DNA of 64,000 nt from Phoenix dactylifera (lineage: Eukaryota; Streptophyta; Magnoliopsida; Arecales; Arecaceae): assembly GCF_009389715.1 (NCBI RefSeq), contig NC_052399.1, positions 19,905,646-19,969,645 of the forward strand, in the 5' to 3' direction. The position numbers were made by a program, and so were the translations under genes. Under the pieces are notes generated by a model. That model did no database searches. It was not told the DNA's origin and saw only the letters and a list, made by a program, of their open reading frames with translations. Each line of letters begins with the position of its first letter. Position 1 is the first letter of the stretch. Positions 31,322-43,400 of the stretch are shown here, piece by piece.

Positions 31322-33814
31322 CTTGGCTTGTGCTTCTGAGATCTTGCTCGTTGCAGCTCTCTTTCTAACACTTTCTTACGAGAGGAAAGCTATCTATTCT
31401 TGGTTGGGAACAATAAGCTTGATGTGCAAGCCATTGCACTGCGTGCGGCTATATATAGATGGACATAGTGTGATCTTTGCGTCCCTAATGGTGGAGAGAT
31501 GGGAGAGTATGACACAGATTTAATATTTCTTAAAGACTTACACCCGCCAGTCAAGTGAACAAATAGATAAAAAAAGACAAAATCAACGGAATCGACAGTA
31601 TCTTATATTAACGCGCCTTTCTCCATTTTTCCAAGAAAAGCAACATTTAAACCAATCAGTACATGCCACGTTACCTTGATTCCTTCGAGCAAGTGGTCCG
31701 TTACTTTCCTGAAAGTTGCAAGGAAAGTACGTGGGCCACGACGGCAGAACCGGGCCAACAGTACAATGCACAGGAATCTAGGGAGAGGAGGTGCACTGCC
31801 AAACACAAAATACTAAAAGCCAGCAATATAAATGCAACACGTAGCAAAAAAGCAAGTCGAACGCTTGTATAAGAAAACGTGGGGAGAACCTATTGGGTGG
31901 ATTGACATGCGGACAGCCGGCGCAGGAAAAGGAGGATCGTCGGGCGGTGGCAGTCCAACGAGCGGGGCGGTCGTAACCGACCCTGTCCCGCGATTGTTCG
32001 TGGTGAATTGACGAAACTAACCCTGGCGTTACCCCAATTCGAAGGAAGGGTTCGGACTTCGGGGGAAGAAAAGACAACGGCGAACGTGTCACGTGAGAAG
32101 GCCTACGTGGCGGTAATATATTGGGCAGACAGAATATCGGGTTGGAACCTACAAGGCTACGTCGAATGTCTCCTCGCCAAGATATTGGGGTCGTGGGACC
32201 CAACGACGACGTGGTCGATGAGTACGAATATATCTTTATTATAGTTTTCCAATAACATCGTGCCACGTCTCACGGTCGGTACATGGTTGCTGTCGCTCTT
32301 CGGAGAGGGCAAGTACTGCCTTACGTAAAACGGTGAGTTCGGCGAACCTGCGGATAAACAAACCGTAGGAACGGGATTATCAGATCTGACGGCAGGCATT
32401 ACACAGTGGCCATCCTTTACGAATCCCGTGAATTGGTTTGATGCCGGGACCGGATTGGGTCCATTGGATTCCTCACCTATACACCGCACCAGCCAACAGT
32501 CAGAAAGCACTTGGTAGTTTCGGAAGGGTCAGAGCCCAGCTTTATTTGTTTGTTTGTTATACTAAGCTTCATTCTTCCTTTATATGGGGTAGTAGGAAAA
32601 TCGTATCGTGCAGCTTGACTTGCTTTGAGATCAGTAAGAACCAAATTGAATGAGATGACCGAGGTAAGAAAGAACTAGTTGCCTTCGAGGATGACTTATA
32701 AGAAGTCCACTTGTCGGAAAGTTTCTAGTGGAGAACCTTTCGATGTCTAAATCAGAATAATAAGGCAACAGTGTGGAAGGAAGAAATTTTGTAAAGTAGA
32801 ATCTCGGAATAAGCTTACCTGAGGACCCCCAGACCATCCCTTTATATAGATTAGTATACCGATCTGTTACTTGATTTGGCATGATGTGCTTTAATTGCAA
32901 GGTAAAGGTCAGTTGCACGTTTACAATGTAAAAATTATCTCGCGTGACCAATGCGGCAGTAATTACGCCGATCGTGCATTGAGTGCAGTGTTATCATAAC
33001 TGCCGGTCTTTATAGCTTAAGCAGAGTGCTTCCTTGGTTTTTTTATGAAGTTATTCACCTAGGTTAATACCAAGACCAAAAAAGTTGGTCTAATCCAAGG
33101 TCCAGATGGCCAACACTTTCCCCATCGAGTACCATACAAAAAGATATGTTAGCCAAATCCAAGAACTTGTTTGGTTTGTGAAAAAAATTTACCTCACTGA
33201 AATATTTTTTTTCTAAAAAATTGATGCCCGAGTCTGATATTTAGGAAAGAGATTTTTGCATTTTTTGTTAATGATGGAAAAGTGGCATAAAAAAACAGAC
33301 TTTTCAAATGAGTTAAGTTTGGTGGATCATCTACTTTCCGAGAAATGTTAACTAAATTGCCTATATGTCCTTAGTAAAAGGACTACAAGTAAAAAATGAT
33401 TTGCATAATTTTTAGAATTAGATGCTTGGAATACCAAGATCCGGAGGTTTTGAAGGTTCAACGTAAAAAAGATCAGAATATATTTTAATAGCTATTTTTA
33501 AATATTTTAACAATTAAAATTACCATAATTCATAATATATATTTTAATAGCTATATTTAAATTATTTGAATACGAAATATTTTAAAATATTTTTAAAATT
33601 TTAAGTTAGCCATTAAAAATATTTGTTGGGTTGAGTTTTAGTAATTGTTAGATAATTTTGTTATACTGTGATAATTTTAAATAGTTACTAATATATTTTT
33701 ATATTAAAATTACTACAACTTTTTTATATTATGGTAATTTTTACTAGTATATTTTTAATAGTATTAAAAAGAGCATGATGGCTTTAGGGCATTTTTGAAA
33801 AAAAATCTACCATA
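31322..33814. other. Intergenic spacer, no gene seen
   Basis: The first ~150 bp should hold the HIPP 5' UTR and promoter. Open frames at about 31780-32510 on both strands have no resemblance I recognise. The right part (33400-33814) is very AT-rich and is the target site of element 2. Confidence 0.5.
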
Positions 33815-33819
33815 ATTTC

Positions 33820-34539
33820 TGTTGCTGGTGGTCCAAACCGAGAACGATTGACACGACGGTGTGAACGGGGTTCCGCCTGAGTTGTCTTGGTTGGTGCTGG
33901 TTGCGCTCCACCTTCCGCCAAGGAACCTGCAAACAAGCCTTGCACCACCACCAGGGTGGTGATGGCCCTCCGACGGTCAAGTCAGAGGAGATTGGAGGAG
34001 GAGAGATGATAATCACAAGTGGGAGAGAGTGCTCTGGGAGGTATTGCTTACCCCCCTTCTCCCCCCAGCCGCATATATACCTGGCTGGGAGGTCTCTCAG
34101 GGGGTTTGTCGTCGTGGGGCACGATAGAATGGCCACTGACATGGCCGTTACGGGGCGTCGTGGAGCAGCGCTGGGTACGGTCATGCAGGGCGTAGTGGAG
34201 CTACAGGAGATCGTGGCAGCATCGGGTACAGCCGTTGCAGGGAGTAGTGGAGCAGGAGGCCGCGGCGTGCCTCTGGAGAATAGCCTGTCGTTATCAAAAG
34301 ATCTCCGACTCGGGGTCGGAATGCTGGATCATAGGCAGCCGACCCGGGGTCGGGCTGCGAAGCCGAGGAGGTCCGACTCGGGTCGGAGTGCTGGATCATA
34401 GGGCAGCCGACCCGGGGTCGGGCTGCGGAGCCGAGGAGGTCCGACTCGGGGTCGGAGTGCTGGATCATAGGGCAGCTGTAGCTTTCCTGGATACGCGTGC
34501 CGATCACGTGGGGCATGGCGGCTCAATTCCCCCATAACA
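33820..34539 (-). repeat. 3' LTR of element 2 (720 bp)
   Basis: It matches 45927-46652. By eye I see about one substitution and six or seven one-base indels. The purine tract (minus strand GGAAGTGGGGGGCTAC) abuts it at 34540. Confidence 0.95.
34308..34475. repeat. 69-bp tandem repeat inside element-2 LTR (left copy)
   Basis: About 2.5 copies of a unit from GACTCGGGGTCGG to CCGAGGAGGTCC. Each contains the perfect hairpin CCGACC-CGG-GGTCGG. The same block is in the right LTR at 46418-46587. Confidence 0.9.
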
Positions 34540-35069
34540 GTAGCCCCCCACTTCCGAGCCTGGAACCAGAAGGGGAACAGGTGAAGGGAGTGATGTTTCG
34601 AGATTGCCGCCATCCTTCGGAGAGGCGCGCGCGCTTCAAGCTTCCCGCCTTCTTTATGGCGTATGGCGGTTGCTGCTGACCTGGCAACCTGAGGATTTCG
34701 GCGGACATCCTTCCTTAATGGTGTCGATTCGCCTTTGGGGTGCGAGCGACCCTTCGGCGGCCAGGCGTCTTCTGGCGTCATCGAGGTGTCACTTGCCCTT
34801 TCGCCTATTTAATCGGGGGCCCTCCCCCGTCCGTCTTCTTCTTTACGGACATTTTCGAGTTTCTCCTTTGCGCTACCATTGTTGCCGCCGAAACGTTCGC
34901 TTGCTTTTCCTTTGACGCTCTCGGAGCCGTTCTTCCTCCTCTTCAAGTGAGTTTCCCACTCTTCTACTTTGAGCTCTTCATACTTTTTCTTTTTGTACTA
35001 GTGCACCCCAGTCGTTCCGGCCGTTCCCTCCTTCTTGACCCCGTCCTGACCGTAGATTGGCCATTAGGG

Positions 35070-37400
35070 ATGGGCGAAGTGGGAGCAGATAGCATCAAGT
35101 CAAAACTGGTCGCCGAGGACTTAGACGGATTTGTGGCTCGGTACCACCTTCCCGAGGCCTGCAATGTCACGCTCCCAGGGCCTGAGGAGAGGATGTCTCA
35201 TCCTCCTCGAGGGAAGATCGCCATCAATGAGGGCATCCTCCAGGCCGGGTTCCGCTTTCCCCCTTCAGACCTAGTCTTACAGGTGCTCCGGGGTTTAGGA
35301 ATGGCACCGACGCAACTGGTGCCGAACTCGTGGCGTGCTCTGACGGTCTTCCAGGTTCTCTGTCGCTTGCATGCGATTCCCGCCACCTTGAACGTTTTCT
35401 GGGAGCTCTACGCCTGAGCGCCACCCCCAGGACAAAGGGTGGTGGTGCTTCGCAGCGCGGCGAGGGTGCGGCCTTGTCAAGGAGGGTCCTACCTCCATTC
35501 ACCACTGGAAGGAGCGCTTCTTTTTCGTTGATGCAGACCCCTCCTGGGAAATCAGGGCAATCTGGGGGACGCCGGTGAAGTCCCCAATTGGCCTGTCGAA
35601 GTTGTCAGGGAGGAATCCGAGGGCGTCGCCGCCTTGAAGGGGTTGGTCGCGAGGCCAGCTTCCCCCGGTGGGCCGCCTTATTTCTGAGGATACCTTGGTG
35701 AACGTCGGTTTGAGCTCGGTCCCCACGACCGTGAGTCCGCCATCGTTTCTTTAGCTCTTTTCTTCTCTTTCGTTCCTACTTCCTTTCGGTTTCTCAGTCC
35801 CTGACCATCCCGTCCTTCTTGCAGAGGTCGACGACGTCATGCGGTCGGTGAAGTCGAAGGCTGTTGGTAGGGCGTCCCTGCTGGAAGCAGTCCGGAGGAG
35901 AAAACGAGCTCTTCCGAGCGGGGCCCCACCGACGAAGAAGTCCCGTAAGGAGATACCTCCGATGCCGACCGACGAGTCCGGGCCCACCGGTCAGGGAGAT
36001 GTCGTGGGCACCGACCGGCAGCTGACGCTGTATCAGCCCTCCGGTGGTAAGGTTGCCGCTACTCCGGAGGTGCCACCTGAGCCTGCTCAAGACGGACGGG
36101 TCGGACGTGATCGGTCCCCGACCCGGCCTTCGACTCGGTCGGCTCCTGATGACTCGAGGAGGGACGCGCCGAGGCCCCGGCCGAGCGGGACCCTATCAAT
36201 TCCTGGGGCGACCCCCGCCCCGAGCGCGATCAGCCGGACTCTTCCCCAGGCGATGGATAAGGGTAAGGCTGCAGAACCACCATCCGGCTCCGGGGAGAAA
36301 TCGGGGTCTGCCTTCACTACCGATGGCGCCCGAAATCTCATCGAAACAGTGTTGCTGGAGAAGGACCGTCGGCGGGTCCGGGAGTTGGATGTCTCTGACG
36401 TTGGGGCCGCCAGCTGCGTCTGTCTCATGTCGGTGAGTGTTCTTCTGGCCGTCTTTCACCATTTATTGGCTCTGTTGTTCTCCGCCTGACTCCCTTATTT
36501 TTCCTATTTCTTAGCTCGCCCAGTACATGATCCGTCTGGAGGAGTGCTACAAGGAACAGGCGGGGCTTTTGGCGAAGGCCGAGGACCGGCTGAAAGCAAT
36601 GGAAGAGGGAGGCCGGGCTGCGGCAGCAGGACGACCGGGGACCTCGAGGCGAGGCTCCGGGAGGCCGAAAGCGGGCACTCGGCTTCGCCGCCCTGGAGGA
36701 GCAACTGTCAGAGGCTCCGGGAGCAACTCAAAGCCGCCTCGGGCCTCGAAAGCAGGGTCAAGAAGCGGAGGAACGGCTGAAAAGCAGTCCCGGAAGATCG
36801 CGGACTATCGAGAGCGGTGGGAGAAGGCCCAGCGGTCTGCCGACAACGCCTGCGACCGAATCCGCTCTTTTGAAGCCAAACTAGGCGAACTGGAGTCGGC
36901 CCTGGAGAAGTCATGCACGGACGTCCAAGAGCTCCGTTCGCGCCTGAAGGAAGCCGAGGCCGCTCGGGTTGCTACCGAGGCGAAGCATAAAGAGGCTCAG
37001 GCTGATCTGCTGAGGGTCTCCTCTGAGGCCGAAGCCGGATTGTGCGAAGGTCTTGGGAGCCAAGGCTCAGATTATGGAGCGAGCTGAGGCGGAGCTGGCC
37101 GAGAAGAGGGCGGAAATCGGGCGTCAGCGGTAAGGCTTATCGCCAGTCCGCCGAGTTCGCCCATGATATGTCGGAGGCAGTGCGACCTATCGCCAGTCTG
37201 ACGAGTTTGTCCATGACGCGTCGGACGCGGGGCCGAAGCCTTCACCTTGGGCTTCGAGGAGGGGCCTGGCAAGGTGGTCGGCTAAGTATCCCGAAGTTGA
37301 TCTGAGCGAGATCTCCCTCCTGGACTCCTCTCCGCGCCATCGCCTGCTGGTTCTCCTGCTGCTCTCCCTACCTCCCGCGGACGAGCCCGGCAGTCCCGAC
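35070..37400 (+). pseudogene. Antisense extra ORF of element 2 ('putative gypsy type transposon' family), spliced, frame-broken
   Basis: The ATG at 35070 opens MGEVGADSIKSK. The PF04195-like core follows: YHLPEACNVTLPGP, LQAGFRFPPSDLVLQVLRGLG, LVPNSWRALTVF. A stop at about 35415 is followed, in other frames, by WKERFFFVDADPSWEIRAIW, the typical end of that domain. Exon 1 ends at 35730 (ACGACC|GTGAGT). Exon 2 is 35825-36432 (TTGCAG|AGGT, donor TCG|GTGAGT), basic then Pro/Ser-rich. Exon 3 starts at 36515 (TTCTTAG|CTCG) and is a long charged heptad region (LEECYKEQAGLLAKAEDRL and similar), so a coiled coil. It lies opposite to gag-pol. The same order and intron positions as in element 1 point to real transcription. 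Its role is unknown to me. Confidence 0.75.
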
Positions 37401-37605
37401 CCGGGATTCCTCCAAGCTGACCTCTTACCTTTCATTGTCTTTTTTATTTTGTATGTCGGCGTTTTTGCCCAATTGTATGGGCCCGGCCCTGAAAAATTAA
37501 TGCACGTTGAATATTTCTTCATCTCGCCCTCGTCCTCTTTTTTTTTTTTTTTTTTTTGTTTTTTTTTAGCTCTTGGTTGCTTCTTGCTGGACTTTGATTC
37601 CCGAA

Positions 37606-38382
37606 TTCTTCCGGCGCTAGGCCAGGCATCGAGGGTTAAAACCTCAGGAAACTCTTCCGGCGCCTAAGCCAGGCATCGAGGGTTAGGCCTCAGGAAATTC
37701 TTCCGGCGGCTAAGCCAGGCATCCGAGGGTTAGGCCTCAGGAAATTCTTCCGGCGCTAAGCCAGGCATCCGAGGGTTAGGCCTCAGAAAACTCTTCCGGC
37801 GCTGAGCCAGCATCCGAGGGTTAGGCCTCAGGAAACTCTTCCGGCGCTAGGCCAGGCATCCGAGGTTAGGCCTCAGGAAACTCTTCCGGTGCTAAGCCAG
37901 GCATCCGAGGGTTAGGCCTCAGGAAATTCTTCCGGCGCTAAGCCAGGCATCCGAGGTTAGGCCTCAGAAAACTCTTCCGGCGCTGAGCCAGGCATCCGAG
38001 GGTTAGGCCTCAGGAAACTCTTCCGGCGCTAGGCCAGGCATCCGAGGGTTAGTCCTCAGGAAATTCTTCCGGCGCTAAGCCAGCATCCGAGGGTTAGGCC
38101 TCAGAAATTCTTCCGGCGCTAGGCCAGGCATCCGAGGGTTAGGCCTCAGGAAATTCTTCCGGCTAGCCAGCATCCGAGGGTTAGTCCTCAGGAAATTCTC
38201 CGGCGCTAAGCCAGGCATCCGAGGTTAGCCTCAGGAAATTCTTCCGGCGCTAGGCCAGGCATCCGAGGGTTAGGCCTCAGGAAATTCTTCCGGCGCTAAG
38301 CCAGGCATCCGAGGGTTAGGCCTCAGGAAATTCTTCCGGCGCTAAGCCAGGCATCCGAGGTTAGGCCTCAGGAAATTCTTCC
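37606..38382. repeat. Tandem array 3 (element 2): ~17 copies of a 46-bp unit
   Basis: Each unit reads from TTCCGGCGCTA through GCCAGGCATCCGAGG to CCTCAGGAAATTC. Copies vary mainly by one-base losses and GG/AG changes. It is preceded by a T-run (37537-37568). Confidence 0.95.
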
Positions 38383-39382
38383 GCTCGCTGTCGGCCAAGG
38401 CTAGCGCAAGCCGAAGCGACCGGTCGGCGGCTTCCGGCTAGTCTGCTCCCGGGATGATCATCGGGTTAGCAGGCATCTGAGGGTTGTCAAGCCTCAGGGA
38501 AATTCCGCTCGTTGGTCGGCCAAGGCTGGCGCAAGCCGAGGCGACCCGGTCGGGGCTTCCGGCTAGTCTGCTCCCGGGATGATCATCGGGTTAGCCAGGC
38601 ATCCGAGGGCCGAGCCTCGGGAGATTCCACTCGTTGGTCGGCCTAGGCTGGCGCAAGCCGAGGCGACCGGTCGGGGCTTCCGGCTAGTCTGCTCCCGGGA
38701 TGATCATCGGGTTAGCCAGGCATCTGAGGGTTGTCAAGCCTCAGGGAAATTCCGCTCGTTGGTCGGCCAAGGCTGGCGCAAGCCGAGGCGACCGGTCGGG
38801 GCTTCCGGCTAGTCTGCTCCCGGGATGATCATCGGGTTAGCCAGGCATCTGAGGGTTGTCAAACCTCAGGGAAATTCCGCTCGTTGGTCGGCCAAGGCTG
38901 GCGCAAGCCGAGGCGACCGGTCGGGGCTTCCGGCTAGTCTGCTCCCGGGATGATCATCGGGTTAGCCAGGCATCCGAGGGCCGAGCCTCGGGAGATTCCA
39001 CTCGTTGGTCGGCCTAGGCTGGCGCAAGCCGAGGCGACCGGTCGGGGCTTCCGGCTAGTCTGCTCCCGGGATGATCATCGGGTTAGCCAGGCATCTGAGG
39101 GTTGTCAAGCCTCAGGGAAATTCCGCTCGTTGGTCGGCCAAGGCTGGCGCAAGCCGAGGCGACCGGTCGGGGCTTCCGGCTAGTCTGCTCCCGGGATGAT
39201 CATCGGGTTAGCCAGGCATCTGAGGTTGTCAAGCCTCAGGAAATTCCGCTCGTTGGTCGGCCAAGGCTGGCGCAAGCCGAGGCGACCGGTCGGGGCTTCC
39301 GGCTAGTCTGCTCCCGGATGATCATCGGGTTAGCCAGGCATCCGAGGCCGAGCCTCGGGACATTCCACTCGTTGGTCGGCCA
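38383..39382. repeat. Tandem array 4 (element 2): ~8 copies of a 121-125-bp unit with 371-bp higher-order period
   Basis: Each unit is a 46-bp-type segment (TTAGCCAGGCAT...) joined to ~78 bp of new sequence with CGTTGGTCGGCC, GACCGGTC and GATGATCATC. Two types differ at the stem segment: CCGAGG-GCCGAG-CCTCGG (A) and CTGAGG-GTTGTCAAG-CCTCAG (B). The order is B A B B A B B A, and the sequence repeats exactly at 371 bp (38579 and 38950). Confidence 0.95.
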
Positions 39383-40480
39383 CTTGTCGCTCGCCGCCCA
39401 TCGGGGTTTCTCTGTGCCCAGCCGCGACCTGTTTCTCCTCTCCTCCAAGCGTTGCCTGGGGGAACACGAGAAGGGTATTAAACGCTAATTAATGCGTTAC
39501 CTGGGAAATCGGATCGCCAGTTGCTGCTGGTGAGGAGTGTTAGTTGAGCGCCGCGATACGCGGTTCTTCGAGGAGGATGCGCCTGGGCGCGAGCGGAACA
39601 CGTGGACCTAGGGTATACGTCACCCGGATCGTCCTGCACAAAGAATGCGATTTAAGGAGAATGACGCTTAGAAATCGCGGGGAGATACGCCTCGGGAGCC
39701 GGAACGGCTCCGGATTCAGTGCGCCTGCATTTATTGGAGCCACCCGTATCGGAACTACCAGGGGGCCGCAGCTTGGCTATAAATACAGGTGCAGGTACAT
39801 GGAATTTGCCAAGCCGGAGCTGCAGGTTGCCATGGATCGCGGACCTCCTCCTTGGCATATGACTGAGAGACTCCTGTCGAAGGAAGGGGAGGCGCTCCCC
39901 TTACAACTTCAGCCAACTAGCCGTTTCATCTGGGATCAACAAGGAGGTCTCCCCGGCGGAACTCCGCTCTAGGCGTTTCATCCGGGATCACATCTCCCCT
40001 CCTTGAAGTCAGCCTCCCGGTTGAGCTCTGCGCCAGACGCTCAATCCGGACCGCGCCTCCATATACTCTTCCCCCTTGAATCCCTTCTCTTCCCTACCAC
40101 TGGGAAGATGGGAATATCCTTTGGAGGCGGCGTTCCCCTGGGGGCAGCGGAGCTTCTTCTGCGGCGGCTCCTCCTCTTTTTGGTGAGTGCTGGATGGCGC
40201 CTCCGGTTAGAAGCACCCACTTCTGGTGGGACTGCAGCCGCCCTGGGTTGAGGGTTTGGGTCCCCACCTCTTCTTTACTTTCTTTACTCCCTAATTCCCC
40301 TCTGGGAATTCCTTGTAATCACACGAGCACGCCACTGTAACCAGAAATTATTGAAATGAAAAGTATCGCACCTTTTTTAAATTGTCTTTCTGGCTTGTTG
40401 TTCTACTGGTAATACATCCGCAGGTTAGCGAATTCCAGCCCTTGGAATTTCTCGCCATCTAGGGCTTCCAACTGGTAGGA
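39383..40480. other. Non-pol interior segment of element 2 with a plus-strand TATA box
   Basis: Between array 4 and the end of pol lie ~1.1 kb without recognised domains. CTATAAATAC at 39778-39787 is a good TATA box on the plus strand, opposite to pol. A direct repeat CGTTTCATC(T/C)GGGATCA sits at about 39923 and 39976. About 40310-40370 (TTGTAATCAC, ATTGAAATGAAAAG) resembles a plant transcript end. It may be a separate antisense transcription unit or a relic of a nested insertion. Confidence 0.35.
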
Positions 40481-40489
40481 GCCAGGTCG

Positions 40490-43400
40490 GTTTTACCCAA
40501 CGAACTTTATAGCGGGCCTTCCCAATTTGGCGCTAGCTTCCCACCTTCTCCGGTAGGTTGAGATGCCTTAGCTCGCGCTCAGCACCAGATCTCCAATTCT
40601 GAAAAGCTTCGGTCGGACTTTGGAGTTGTAAATATCGGGCCACCTCTGCTGATCATTGCCATCCGTACCTGAGCCATTTCCTTGCCTCTTCCAAGAGATC
40701 CAAGTTCCCTCGGAGTTGCTCTGAATTGGCCTCGGGTCGGTGCGCGGCCACCCGAGGCGAGGGTAGTCCGAGCTCCACGGGGGCAACGGCTTCCGTGCCA
40801 TAGGTTAGGCTGAAAGGCGTCTCTCCAGTAGGAGTCCGTTGTGTGGTCCGATAACGCCCAAAGGACATTCTCGAGTTTCCTCGACCCAAGCTTGCCCCAT
40901 CCGGCCGATCCGCGCTTTGATACCTTGGAGGATTGTCCGATTTGTGACCTCGGCCTCGCCGTTGGTTTGGGGGATGCGACACGGATGTGAACCGAATGCT
41001 CGATCCCGAATTCCTCGCAGAAGTCCCGGAAGTGCTTGTATCAAACTGTCGACCGTTATCCGAGATGAGGACCCCGAGGTTACTCCAAATCGGACACATG
41101 ATGTTCTTCTTCACGAACTTCCGGACTTGTGCCTCCGTGAATGGTGGCCAGTGGCTCTGCCTCCACCCACTTGGCTGAAGTAGTCACGATGGCGACAATC
41201 AAAAATTTCCGCTGGGCCGAAGCGACGGGGAATGGTCCGAGGATTATACCATTCCCCACTGTGCGAAGGGCCAGGGCGCCGGTGATTGGCGCCAAGGGGA
41301 CAGAGGGGACTCTCTGGACGTTGGCGTGGCGCTGGCAGGCGTCGCATTTCCGCACGTGGCCTTCGAGTCCTCCAACAAGGTCGGCCAATAGTAGCCTTGC
41401 CTCATGATCTTATGCGCCAAGGACTAAGCCCCAAGTGCGATCCGCAGATGCCTTCGTGGACTTCGCCGAGGGCGTAGGCCGCTTCCGGCGGGGCGGAGGC
41501 ACCTTAAGAGGGGGGCGGTTAAACGAAGGTCGATACAGCCTCCCTTCATAAAGTACGTAGTGGGCGGACTTCTTTACAAGCCGCCGGGCCTGATCTTCGT
41601 CTTCAGGGAGGATTCCCTTCGGCGAGGTAGGCGACGAGCGGGTCCATCCAAGACGGCTCCGGATCAATTGCCATCACCGCTCCAGCCCGTCAATGCTCGG
41701 GGCATCCAGGGTCTCCAGGTAGATTGCCCTCGACAAGTTGTGCGCGTCCCTGCGTCCACTAGGCGGGACAACCTTCGGCCTGGCATTTTCGCTCCTCGGG
41801 ACCTGCTGAATGTCAACACTGCCGAGGATCGGGAATGAGTGTTGCACCTTCCGGACGTAGCTCTGCATGGTCGGGCCTCGCGCCTCGAACTCCCCTCGAA
41901 CCCTGCCCGACCACCAGCTGGGAGTCGGTGAAGACTTTCAGACGCCGGATGCCGAGCTCCTTGGCGAGTTTGAGTCCCGCGACTAGGGCCTCGTACTCCG
42001 CCTCATTGTTGGTCACTGGAAATCCGAACCTCAAGGCATACTCGGCTATCACTCCATCGGGATTGGTGAGGACCAGCCCAGCCCCTCCACCTTCAGGGTT
42101 CGACGACCCGTCAATGTGGAGCGTCCAGATCGGGAGATCGAGGCTGGGTGTCTCCGGCGGCTTAGGTTCCGCCTCCTGCACAGTGCACTCAGCGAGAAAG
42201 TCCGCGAGCACCTGGGCCTTGATGGCTGGTCGGGGGCTGGTAGCGGATGTCGAACTCACCAAGTTCTACTGCCCACTTCACCAGCCGTCCCGCATTCTCT
42301 GGATTGCTGAGAATCTGCCGCAGTGGTGATCGGTCAAAAGGGTGACAGAATGAGCCTGGAAATAGGGGCGAAGCCTCCTGGTCGCAGTCAGCAGCGCGAA
42401 GGCGATCTTCTCAGCCTTCGTGTACCGCGTCTCGGCATCCCGGAGGACTCGGCTTGATGTAGTATACAGGCTTCTGAAGTCTGCCTCTTCCCGAACCAGT
42501 ACTGCGCTGACTGCGGTTGGGGAGACCGCCAGGTAAAGGTAGAGCATCTCCCCCTCTTGCGGCTTGGACAGCAGGGGAGGAGACGCCATGTACTCCTTGA
42601 GCTGGTCGAACGCCGCATGACATTCGGCCGTCCAGAGGAAGTCTTTTGGGCGCTTCAACACCTTGAAGAATGGTTGGCAGCGTTCGGCCGACTTTGCCAC
42701 AAATCGTCCGAGCGCGGCGACCCTTCCAGCGAGCTCCTGAACCTCCTTCACTTTGGTCGGAGGGGACATATCTTGGATGGCTTTGATCTTGTCCGGGTTG
42801 GCCTCGATCCCGCGCTGGTTGACAATGAAACCGAGGAACCTCCCGGCCGAAGCACCAAAAGCGCACTTCGCTGGGTTTAGCTTCATGCGAAACTTTCGCA
42901 AGGTGGTGAAAGTCTCCTCCAGATCTGCAATGTGCTGGTCTGCATGGCGGCTTTTTACCAGCATATCGTCCACGTACACCTCCATATTCCGGCCGATCTG
43001 CTCCTTGAAGATTTTATTGACGAGGCGCTGGTAAGTGGCGCCAGCGTTCTTCAGACCGAAGGGCATTACCTTGTAACAGTACAGCCCCCGGTCTGTTATG
43101 AAGGCAGTTTTTTCCTCGTCCTGTGGAGCCATCATTATTTGGTTGTAGCCGGAGAAGGCGTCCATAAAAGACAGTAGCTGATATCCGGAAGTCGCGTCGA
43201 CCAGTTGGTCTATCCGTGGAAGCGGAAAGCTATCCTTGGGGCACGCCTTGTTCAGGTCGGTGTAGTCGACGCACATCCTCCACTTCCCGCTCGCCTTCCG
43301 GACAAGTACGACGTTTGCCAGCCACTCGGGGTAGCTCACCTCTCTTATGAAACCTGCCTCCAAGAGTTTGTCTACCTCCTGGTCGACCACCCGGATCCGA

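Noticed and set aside
31778..32510. Overlapping 100-160-residue frames on the minus strand
   Set aside because: No family resemblance, no splice logic, and no transcript-like features.
38579..39488. Identical 77-residue frames at 38579 and 38950
   Set aside because: They reflect the 371-bp higher-order repeat, not duplicated genes.
39538..40372. Nested solo LTR beginning TGTTAG
   Set aside because: No matching 5-bp duplication at its possible ends and no second copy in the window.
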